Below, one piece after another: positions 1-5,114 of a DNA stretch of 5,740 nt (its first letter is position 1; each line of letters opens with the position of its first letter). Origin of the DNA: JBGPOS01 sp041488155 (lineage in GTDB: Bacteria > Chloroflexota > Dehalococcoidia > Tepidiformales > Tepidiformaceae); the NCBI GenBank assembly GCA_041488155.1, contig JBGPOS010000128.1, positions 1 through 5,740 on the forward strand, read 5' to 3'. The position numbers were made by a program, and so were the translations under genes. The notes under the pieces are model-generated. The model was not told the DNA's origin. It worked only from the letters and a program-made list of their open reading frames with translations, and did not search any database.

Positions 1-257
1 ACGCGGAGGACGCGCTCCTGCTGATCGAGGTCGCCGAGAGCTCCCTGGCCTACGACCGATCGACCAAGCTCAGGCTCTATGCCGCGGCCGGGATTCCCGA
101 GTACTGGGTGGTCGACTGTGTTGCGGAGAGCGTCGAGGTCCACCGCACACCCGACGCCGGCGGCTATCGCGACGTCAGCCGCGTCGCCGGGACCGGAACG
201 GTCGCCCTGCAAGCGTTTCCCGACGTCACGCTGACGCTCGCCGAAATCTTCGCGTAG
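1..257 (+). CDS. Uma2 family (PD-(D/E)XK) endonuclease, C-terminal part
   Basis: The frame starting at base 3 is open from the window edge to a TAG at 255-257 and gives 84 residues; the start lies outside the window. Uma2 (DUF820) proteins are restriction-like-fold nucleases, usually about 185-200 residues, often present in many copies per genome and of largely unknown role. The fragment shows the family's C-terminal signature: IEVAESS (E9 is a likely metal-binding acid), D18 then K22 spaced as in the family, LYAAAGIPEYWVVD at residues 25-38, then a beta-rich tail ending in LTLAEIFA. The upstream catalytic Asp would be outside the window. The gene ends tail-to-tail against the decayed helicase gene, whose antisense frame stays open through this whole fragment. 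The family call is secure; whether the gene is intact upstream cannot be seen. Confidence 0.85.
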   Translation, partial: AEDALLLIEVAESSLAYDRSTKLRLYAAAGIPEYWVVDCVAESVEVHRTPDAGGYRDVSRVAGTGTVALQAFPDVTLTLAEIFA

Positions 258-988
258 GCGCTGCAAGACGATGGGGAGGACGCGTTCTTCGTGGCCCGCG
301 CCAAGGGCGAGCACGCGTTGCGCCAGCGGGTGACCCACGCGGTAGGTGTTGGCGTCATCCGTGCGTTTGCCCATGCGGTAGGGCCCGGGATGGATCGCCG
401 CTCCCGCGAAGGGATTGGTGTGCAACATGAAGCTGTAGCCGCTGTCCTCGAACCGGGCGTGGTCTCGCAGGAGATAGCGAGTGAGACGCCAGAGCCGCTC
501 GTTGAAACGGTCGAGCACATCCTGGCTCTCGATGCGTACCTTCTCGACCACTTCCTGATCGAAGTTGTCGAGGAGCTTCTCGCGGGCGTCGCGCTGCCCT
601 TCGGCGATCTGCGCCTCCAGCTCGCGCTGGAGCTGGTCGAACTCGAACTGAATCTGTTCGGGCGTGCGGCACCGCTGGTAGATCGCCGCGATGCGCTTCT
701 CGAAGTCCACACCGGACTCGACCGCGCCTAGCACCTCGTCACTGGCCCCGAAGACGCCATCGAAGAGGCGGAACTTCTTGTCCAATAGCTCATAGACGCG
801 CTGGTCGGCGGCGTTGGTCTTGTTCAGGAAATTCACCACGACCACGTCGAACTGCTGGCCGTAACGGTGGCAGCGACCACTGCGCTGCTCGACGCGCTGC
901 GGGTCCCACGGCAGGTCGTAGTTCACCACCACGTTGCAGAACTGGAGGTTGATGCCCTCCGCGGCGGCTTCGGTGGCGATCAGGATCG
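258..988 (-). pseudogene. SNF2/RapA-like helicase, C-terminal part in a shifted frame
   Basis: This continues the upstream helicase in a different frame, with no start codon at the junction. Counting from the ATC at 986-984: motif V ILIATEAAAEGINLQF at residues 1-16, the NYDLPWDPQRVEQ block at 22-34, and motif VI with both arginine fingers (QRSGRCHRYGQ, 34-44). A helical, probably coiled-coil region follows at about 109-165, then a C-terminal domain ending near YRVGHPLAQRVL (bases about 300-345). Family members normally have V, I or L between QR and GR of motif VI; here it is S. Only 2 nt separate HFR from ILI, where relatives have about 3-4 residues, so a net loss of about 7 or 10 nt explains the frameshift. 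After about base 295 the translation no longer resembles the family, and the open frame runs on antisense to Uma2. The left boundary is therefore nominal. The gene appears shortened by well over 100 residues as well as frameshifted. Confidence 0.75.
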
Positions 989-2515
989 CCGAAAGTGCTC
1001 CACCAGCGCGGCGGGCATGTCCGCGCTGGGCGAGCTACTGACACGGTCGGTGCCCGCGTTCCGCGCCAGCCAGCGCTGGTAGATGGCCTTGGAGGTCGGG
1101 TCATTGTTCGTGCCGTTGAACAGCATCACGCGGCCGCCGAACTCCGTCTGCTCCAGGAGCCGGAACAGGTACTCCTGTGTGCGGCGTGACTCGGTGAAGA
1201 TCACAGCCTTCTGTTGGAGCGACGCGCTGCCCTGCGCGGCCTGGGCGTCGGCCGCGGCGGAGAAGCCGCGCCGCAGGGCCGTGAGCAGCACCTCCCCCTT
1301 GGAGTTCTTGATGATCGATTTCGCGAGAGCGTGGAACTCTCGTAGCTCGGCCATCTCGAGCTTGAGCGCCGTGAGCTGATCGGGCGTGAGTCGCGCGCGC
1401 TCGGGGGGAGTGGCGCCGTCGCCGTCATCGTCCCACTCGTCGGCCAAATCGTCGAGTTCTTCCCAGTCCTCGGGCAGGCCTTCGGGTGGGGTGTCCACCG
1501 CTTCCGCCGCGGCGGCGGATGCCTGGAGCCGCTGGACCATGCCGTCGAGCGTTGCGGAGATGGCGTAGGTCGAGGATGCCAGGAGCTTGCGAAGAATGAG
1601 GGTGACGAGCTGGCGCTGGCTCGCGGGCAGCGCGTAGAGCGCGTCGCGCTGAAGGTAGCCGGACACGAGGTCGTAGAGACGCTGCTCGTCGGGTGTCGGC
1701 ACGAACTCCTGAACCAGCGCGTGACGGTTGGTGTACTTCACGTACTGGAGCACCTGGCGACGCAGTGTCCGTTTGCAGAGCGGCGCGAGGCGCTCTTTCA
1801 GCTCGGCGAAGTCGGTGTCGTTGCCGAGGCGTGCGAAGCGGCTGCGGTAGCTCTGCAAGTCGCCGAAGGCGAAGTCGTCGATGATGCTCACCAGCCCGTA
1901 CAGCTCCAGGAGGGAGTTCTGGAGCGGTGTCGCGGTGAGGAGCACCTTCGGGAACGGCGCGACCGCCCCCTTGATCGCGACGGCGATCTTGCTCGAACCC
2001 TTGTACACGTTGCGGAGCCGGTGTGCCTCGTCGATGACCACGAGATCCCAGGCGGTCTGCCGAAGATAGGGTTCCTTGGCCCGGGCGAACTGATAGGAGC
2101 AAAGGACAATGGCGTCTTGCTGGAAGGGGTTCAGGTGCCCGGCGCGAATGGCGTTGTTGAAGCTGCGGCTCTCGAGAATGACGGATGGCAGGTAGAACTT
2201 GTCCTCGAGTTCCTGGCTCCACTGCTTGCGTAGATTGGCCGGCACGATGATGAGGAGATGTCGTTTTCGCTCGGCCCACTTCTGGGCCGGCAGAAGGCCG
2301 GCCTCGATCGTCTTCCCGAGCCCGACCTCGTCTGCCAGGATCGCGCCCCTGGAGAACGGACTCCGGAAGGCGAAGAGCGCTGCCTCCACCTGGTGAGGGT
2401 TGAGATCCACCTGGGCGTCGGCAAGCACGGCCGCGAGCTTCTCCACGCTGTCCGAGGCGAATCGCTTGGTGAGCTCGTACGCAAGGTACTTGGCATGAAA
2501 GTCCGTGACGTTCAC
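980..2515 (-). CDS. SNF2/RapA-like helicase, N-terminal part (frameshifted gene)
   Basis: This is the first 511 codons of an SNF2-type DNA translocase/helicase, ending early at a TGA (982-980). Visible motifs: Walker A DEVGLGKT at residues 62-69; motif Ia IIVPANLRKQW at 89-99; DEAH at 162-165; motif III LLTATPLQNS at 192-201; start of the second RecA lobe KAVIFTESRRTQEYL at 436-450; and the ADMPAALVEHF stretch that precedes motif V. Motifs V and VI are absent here and are found in another frame just downstream. An acidic linker (about 338-372, rich in D and E) lies between the lobes. The GTG start is chosen because MNVTDFHAKYLAYEL looks like a family N-terminus; no Shine-Dalgarno is visible, but a TATAAT lies 10 nt upstream. 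Related ATPases occur in bacterial defence systems (for example DrmD of DISARM) and as RapA-like factors; the exact subfamily is uncertain. Without motifs V and VI this product should not be an active helicase. Confidence 0.85.
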   Translation of the reverse strand: MNVTDFHAKYLAYELTKRFASDSVEKLAAVLADAQVDLNPHQVEAALFAFRSPFSRGAILADEVGLGKTIEAGLLPAQKWAERKRHLLIIVPANLRKQWSQELEDKFYLPSVILESRSFNNAIRAGHLNPFQQDAIVLCSYQFARAKEPYLRQTAWDLVVIDEAHRLRNVYKGSSKIAVAIKGAVAPFPKVLLTATPLQNSLLELYGLVSIIDDFAFGDLQSYRSRFARLGNDTDFAELKERLAPLCKRTLRRQVLQYVKYTNRHALVQEFVPTPDEQRLYDLVSGYLQRDALYALPASQRQLVTLILRKLLASSTYAISATLDGMVQRLQASAAAAEAVDTPPEGLPEDWEELDDLADEWDDDGDGATPPERARLTPDQLTALKLEMAELREFHALAKSIIKNSKGEVLLTALRRGFSAAADAQAAQGSASLQQKAVIFTESRRTQEYLFRLLEQTEFGGRVMLFNGTNNDPTSKAIYQRWLARNAGTDRVSSSPSADMPAALVEHFRRS

Positions 2516-2525
2516 GCTGGCGGTA

Positions 2526-2531
2526 ATTATA
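2526..2531 (-). promoter_or_regulatory. TATAAT -10 element of the helicase gene
   Basis: The minus strand reads TATAAT exactly at 2531-2526, with 10 nt between it and the GTG start at 2515. Transcription would begin about 6-8 nt downstream of the box, leaving a leader of only a few bases. No Shine-Dalgarno is present in those 10 nt, which fits a leaderless transcript. No good TTGACA lies at 16-18 nt spacing (the hexamer at 17 nt is TATCCG). The AT-rich box stands out in GC-rich DNA, but function is inferred. Confidence 0.4.
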
Positions 2532-2685
2532 GGGGCGGTGTCAGATTTCGGATACGCCAGCTATCCCGGCTAAATAATGCGATTTCGCGACCGTGCTTGG
2601 GTTGCTGCCAGGCTGGGCTGACTTGCCCGGCGCGCACCCTTGATTGACCCTGCGACGACTCGATAGGGACATCATGCGTAGCATG

Positions 2686-2766
2686 CTGTAGAGCAGGCCA
2701 GCGTGGTGAACCGGAGGGGCACGGGCGCCCGTGTCCGAGAAGGGGTTTTATGTCGCCTATGCTCCG
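2686..2766 (+). repeat. Dispersed repeat, copy A
   Basis: This copy matches the segment at 4740-4853 in the same orientation. The left block CTGTAGAGCAGGCCAGCGTG continuing through GGTGAACC (2686-2712) matches copy B with two substitutions and one indel. The core at 2730-2757 (CGTGTCCGAGAAGGGG, then TTTATGTCGCC after one variable base) matches with one substitution. The right block TATGCTCCG follows directly. This copy lacks about 25-30 nt present in copy B and also lacks a 3-nt TTC before TATGCTC. It contains a perfect 14-nt palindrome at 2720-2733. No transposase is associated. It could be a MITE, the end of an insertion sequence or a REP-like element; I do not recognise the family. Confidence 0.75.
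2720..2733. repeat. 14-nt perfect palindrome CACGGGCGCCCGTG
   Basis: The sequence equals its own reverse complement across all 14 bases. It lies inside repeat copy A, just before the conserved core. As RNA it could form a 5-bp stem with a GCGC loop; as DNA it could be a dimer-binding or element-end site. The matching part of copy B is degenerate. There is no T-run directly after it, so it is not a standard terminator. Confidence 0.45.
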
Positions 2767-2779
2767 GCAACTATAGGAC

Positions 2780-2998
2780 TTGTGCGTCCAGTGCCGCAAG
2801 CCGGGGTTGGTAGTTGTCCGGCCGCGGCCCGAAGTCCGCGACGGCAAGCTGTTGCTGCGTGGGTGCTCGGCGGCCGACGGAACGAAACCACGCCGTAAAC
2901 CGATGTCACCCGCCGAGCGCAAGGCGATAGCCGTTCGAATGAAAGCCTACTGGGCAAAGCGACGCCGTAAGGCGGCCAGTCAAGGTAAGAAAGGGTAG
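2780..2998 (+). CDS. Small basic protein of unknown function
   Basis: I do not recognise this 72-residue ORF. It begins at a TTG immediately downstream of an in-frame TAG (2774-2776), so the start is uncertain. The only internal ATG alternative that keeps the basic tail is at 2903, giving 31 residues. The N-terminus has a Cys pair (CVQC, residues 2-5) and a further Cys near residue 29, suggesting a possible partial zinc knuckle. The C-terminal half, SPAERKAIAVRMKAYWAKRR (about 43-62) followed by a Lys-rich tail, is strongly basic and helical. Similar SPxxRxxIxxxxKxxWAKxR tails are common at the ends of bacterial hypothetical proteins and look nucleic-acid binding, which is inference. The ORF starts 14 nt after repeat copy A, so it may be a remnant whose 5' end was replaced. 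Confidence 0.45.
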   Translation: MCVQCRKPGLVVVRPRPEVRDGKLLLRGCSAADGTKPRRKPMSPAERKAIAVRMKAYWAKRRRKAASQGKKG

Positions 2999-3021
2999 GG
3001 ACTGCGGCGGTCGCGAACTCG

Positions 3022-3041
3022 AACCCGTGAAGTTCCGGGTT
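3022..3041 (+). terminator. Possible weak hairpin after the small ORF
   Basis: AACCCG (3022-3027) and CGGGTT (3036-3041) can pair into a 6-bp stem with an 8-nt loop, 23 nt after the stop of the small ORF and 8 nt before the ATG at 3050. There is no T-run, so intrinsic termination is doubtful. The stem could instead mask the following start region. Confidence 0.2.
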
Positions 3042-3049
3042 ATCCCTAG

Positions 3050-3151
3050 ATGCCGGTGGATGGCACGACCCGCCAGCATCTATTCATCAGCTACACGATC
3101 GAAGACGCGGCGCTCGCGGAGTGGCTGACACGGAAGCTGACGGCCGGGGGC
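3050..3151 (+). pseudogene. TIR-like domain, N-terminal fragment
   Basis: The first 34 residues of the frame starting at ATG 3050 resemble the opening of a bacterial TIR domain: a LFISY strand at residues 11-15 (box 1), an acidic residue pair ED at 18-19, and an amphipathic helix ALAEWLTRKLTA at 21-32. In intact TIR proteins this is followed by GYxVW and the catalytic Glu region that cleaves NAD+. Here the resemblance stops at TAGG, and neither the next ~400 nt nor the other two plus-strand frames restore it. The ATG directly follows an in-frame TAG (3047-3049) and no Shine-Dalgarno is evident. The fragment lacks the catalytic residue and cannot be an active NADase. It is short, so chance similarity cannot be excluded. 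Confidence 0.5.
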
Positions 3152-4171
3152 CTTCGGAGGCCGAGCGCGATGTGCTCAGCGCAGCAGATGGTACGAGGGC
3201 CGCGCCAGAGGTGCCTATCGAACAGACACTCGGCGGACTTTCTTCCCAGGTATGATCGGCACGGCATGGCGACGCCAACATCCTCGGACTGGCAGCATCC
3301 ATGGCTGCGCCTTGAGCTGGCCACGCGAAGAATCATCGGCCAACGCTTGACGCACGGGGCGACCGAAGCTGTGGACCGCGCCTTGGCAGTGGTCATGACC
3401 GAGCGTGAAGCGGATCGAGCAGGCCGGCTGGTTCAACTGATGCTGGCATCCGTTACGGCCGCGCTCGGTCGCCTGCTGCCACCGGCCGCCCCATCACGTT
3501 GTCTGGCCTCGGCCGGATGCGTCTCGGGAGGCGCGAATCGGCCCGCGTCGATGTTGGTCATCGTGGCGCTGGCGGCGCTCCTGGGTCAATCGGGGGCTGT
3601 ACTGGCGGCCGACACCATCGAGTTTGCCAACGGCGAACTGGCAAGTGGGACGTTCAAGCAGGCTTCACCCGCCGGCGTCATGATCGAGATCGGCGGACAC
3701 GATGTCGTCTTTCCGCTCGACAAGGTGAAGGCGATCCACTTCGGGCGCCCGCCGGCAGCGGCTGCGGCGCCCGCGCCCTCAACGCAAGTGCCGGCTACCC
3801 TATCAACCAGTGCGCCGGTTTCCGCTCCACCCGCGCCGGCGTCGACCCCGGTTGATGTGGCGGGCAAGTGGGTCGGCGAATGGTTTTCGTTCGGGATCTC
3901 TCGGTACGCGGAGATGAGCCTGTGGCAGGAGGCGGAAAAGATCACCGGCACGCTGGAACTGCGTCAAGCAAGCAATTTCGGCTACGTACCGAAGAAGCTC
4001 ACTGGCACCCTGACCGGCGGGCAGCTAACGCTGACCGTCCCGGCTGATCGTTGCCTCTTCAACGCAGAACTTCTGTTCACGACCGCAGCGGCCGAGGATC
4101 GCCTTGAGGGCCCATCCGAGTGCGCTGGGAACAGCCAGACTCTGAGATTCAGCCGGAGGAAAAGGCCGTAG
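3050..4171 (+). CDS. Composite open frame; secreted two-domain protein, probably from ATG 3551
   Basis: The frame is open for 373 codons, but only the last 206, from ATG 3551, look like one protein. Numbered from there: hydrophobic stretch LVIVALAALL at 2-11, probable signal peptidase site VLA|AD at 19/20, and a small Sm/SH3-like beta domain at 21-66 (DTIEFANGELASGTF, then PLDKVKAIHFG). A Pro/Ala-rich linker covers about 67-102. A second beta-rich domain (103-200) opens with VAGKWVGEW, contains GTLTGGQLTLTV, and has two Cys (168, 191) that could form a disulfide. The tail is basic (RRKRP). An exported or periplasmic protein is inferred; the function is unknown. A signal peptide 167 residues inside a protein makes the 3050 start unlikely. 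Against 3551, its n-region lacks Lys/Arg and the nearest GGAG is about 20 nt upstream; ATGs at 3440 and 3266 are alternatives. Bases 3152-3550 look like unassigned sequence; a second frame open through 3121-3255 ends at TGA 3253-3255. Confidence 0.6.
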   Translation: MPVDGTTRQHLFISYTIEDAALAEWLTRKLTAGGLRRPSAMCSAQQMVRGPRQRCLSNRHSADFLPRYDRHGMATPTSSDWQHPWLRLELATRRIIGQRLTHGATEAVDRALAVVMTEREADRAGRLVQLMLASVTAALGRLLPPAAPSRCLASAGCVSGGANRPASMLVIVALAALLGQSGAVLAADTIEFANGELASGTFKQASPAGVMIEIGGHDVVFPLDKVKAIHFGRPPAAAAAPAPSTQVPATLSTSAPVSAPPAPASTPVDVAGKWVGEWFSFGISRYAEMSLWQEAEKITGTLELRQASNFGYVPKKLTGTLTGGQLTLTVPADRCLFNAELLFTTAAAEDRLEGPSECAGNSQTLRFSRRKRP

Positions 4172-4247
4172 TGTTGGCCCTGCCCTTCTGACTCGGAGCG
4201 ACCTCGGCACGTGCTCGTGGGATGCGAACGCTCCAGCCACGGGCGTT

Positions 4248-4733
4248 TCATCGCCGGCATCGCGTTCGGCGCTCGGTCAGGTGGCGGGCAATGACGTCGT
4301 CCGGGGCTGGCTGATCCGTCACCCAGCCGATGAGCAACGGCAGACGCGCAGGGCGACCTACGGCGACCAGCGAGTTAAGCGTCGCCGCGCACCCCATGGT
4401 CTCGGCGAACCGGCGATAGTCATCTCGGCTCTTGTCGTCGGCTGACCCACCAAAGCTGTGGATCAGCATGATCGCGGTGGCGGCAGCGAACCGCTCCCCC
4501 ATCACGATCGCCGCCGCCGCACGGTGCAAGAGCTGGTAGCGGACCTCAGAGAGGTCGACACCGCCAAGCCCGAGGCACTCGCGGAGGAACTCCAGCCGTC
4601 TCGGCTTCCCGCTCGGGGTCGGGTCGTCCACGGCGGGCAGCCATTCTCCGACCAGTGGACCAAGCACCTCACCAGATTTAGCCTCGACGCGGAGCGAACA
4701 GACGTCGCGGCCCGCGCGGAGCAGAGCCCACAC
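4248..4733 (-). CDS. DUF6946-like protein, N-terminally truncated
   Basis: These 161 codons resemble the C-terminal two thirds of the uncharacterised DUF6946 family as I recall it. Visible blocks: DVWALLRAG at the start, LRVEAKSGEVLGPLVGEWL at residues 14-32, RRLEFLRECLGL at 45-56, VRYQLLHRAAAA at 64-75, AIMLIHSFG at 87-95 and DDYRRFAETMG at 104-114. The V-E-A-K strand motif (E17, K19) recalls the E-x-K half of PD-(D/E)XK nucleases; catalytic function is inference. The GTG at 4733 sits inside a conserved block, so it is the first available start codon and not a natural N-terminus. The frame extends upstream as IQND, also family-like, to about 4742, where it enters repeat copy B and meets a stop at 4830-4832. 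Roughly 70 residues appear to be missing. It is convergent with the secreted-protein gene, with 76 nt between them. Confidence 0.6.
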   Translation of the reverse strand: MWALLRAGRDVCSLRVEAKSGEVLGPLVGEWLPAVDDPTPSGKPRRLEFLRECLGLGGVDLSEVRYQLLHRAAAAIVMGERFAAATAIMLIHSFGGSADDKSRDDYRRFAETMGCAATLNSLVAVGRPARLPLLIGWVTDQPAPDDVIARHLTERRTRCRR

Positions 4734-4739
4734 GTCGTT

Positions 4740-4853
4740 CTGTATAGCAGCCAGCGTGGCGAACCCGAGGGTACGACAACGAGCGGAGGGGGAGGAGGGG
4801 GCCGGGGCGTCCGTGTCCGAGAAGGGGCTTTATGTCGCCTTCTATGCTCTCCG
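4740..4853 (+). repeat. Dispersed repeat, copy B
   Basis: This is the second copy of the element at 2686-2766, in direct orientation about 2.05 kb away. The left block CTGTATAGCAGCCAGCGTGG continues through CGAACC (4740-4765). About 25-30 nt of extra, partly purine-rich sequence (4766-4795) follow. The core is at 4812-4839, and TATGCTCTCCG at 4843-4853 ends it. The left edge coincides with the point where the DUF6946-like protein loses its N-terminus. CGTCG occurs just outside both ends (4733-4737 and 4854-4858), a weak candidate target duplication that could be chance in GC-rich DNA. Confidence 0.75.
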
Positions 4854-5114
4854 CGTCGACCACGGGGCCCCGTCTGTGCAGGAATTACCGGAGGGCTGGC
4901 CCGCGGTAAAAAACGCTCGACGGCGCCAAATACCTCGACGAACTCCGTGGGCGGCTCGTGCGCCGCCGCGGCGATGGCGAGGCAGTAGGCGTCCACCAAC
5001 TCGGGCTCACTCGTGGCTTTTCCGAATAGTCCGGGCCGGCTGGCAATGGCATCGTGCCCAACGTTTCTAAGGGCGAGCTTCCGCTGAACACCTTCGCCTA
5101 CTGACCGGGAGCGT
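4854..5114. other. Region with open frames on both strands, no assigned gene
   Basis: A minus-strand frame is open from a stop near 5121 down to 4502. It includes a well-formed stretch LVDAYCLAIAAAAHEPP followed by TEFVEVFGAVE (about 4916-4999), but has no start codon before TTG 4999 and then runs through repeat copy B. In exact antisense register, the plus strand reads LDGAKYLDELRGRLV (from 4916) through EAVGVHQLGLTRGFSE to a TAG at 5027-5029, then GNGIVPNVSKGELPLNTFAY to a TGA at 5102-5104. The plus frame has a TAA at 4907-4909 and no start. Codon bias cannot separate two frames that share triplets. One strand probably carries a gene remnant, and the plus-strand ending is the more protein-like. 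I do not recognise either. Confidence 0.35.

Larger units (their letters stand above)
2516..2779. other. Intergenic region between divergent helicase and small-ORF genes
   Basis: No convincing gene was found in these 264 nt. It contains the TATAAT box of the helicase gene, a short inverted repeat CATGC-GTA-GCATG at 2673-2685, and copy A of the dispersed repeat (2686-2766). A minus-strand frame is open through 2527-2922, but it runs through the repeat and antisense to the small ORF, so I treat it as non-coding. Confidence 0.5.

Noticed and set aside
164..712. Long minus-strand open frame rich in Ser/Arg
   Set aside because: It is a shadow of the helicase C-terminal frame: its composition is low-complexity Ser/Arg/Thr, while the helicase frame carries motifs V and VI.
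291..731. Plus-strand open frame of 146 codons
   Set aside because: It lies antisense to the helicase C-terminal region, which has clear family motifs; the plus-strand reading resembles no protein I know.
1425..2279. 284-codon minus-strand frame overlapping the helicase
   Set aside because: It is an alternate frame of the motif-bearing helicase, with Arg/Pro/Ala-rich shadow composition.
2673..2685. CATGC-GTA-GCATG as a possible terminal inverted repeat or operator
   Set aside because: It is only a 5-bp arm, is not present beside copy B, and lies just outside the repeat boundary.
2527..2922. Minus-strand frame with GDIKPLLGHGRP, also present in a frame at 4678-4863
   Set aside because: The shared peptide comes from the DNA repeat. 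Outside the repeat the two frames have nothing in common, and the DNA similarity contains indels that break the frame, so it is not a conserved protein.
4195..4234. Inverted repeat GGAGCG ... CGCTCC between the convergent genes
   Set aside because: The 6-bp stem has a 28-nt interior and no T-run on either strand; too weak to call a bidirectional terminator.
4458..4988. 176-codon plus-strand frame through the DUF6946-like gene and repeat copy B
   Set aside because: It is antisense to a family-like protein and passes through a Gly-run in the repeat's purine-rich insert; no recognisable domain.
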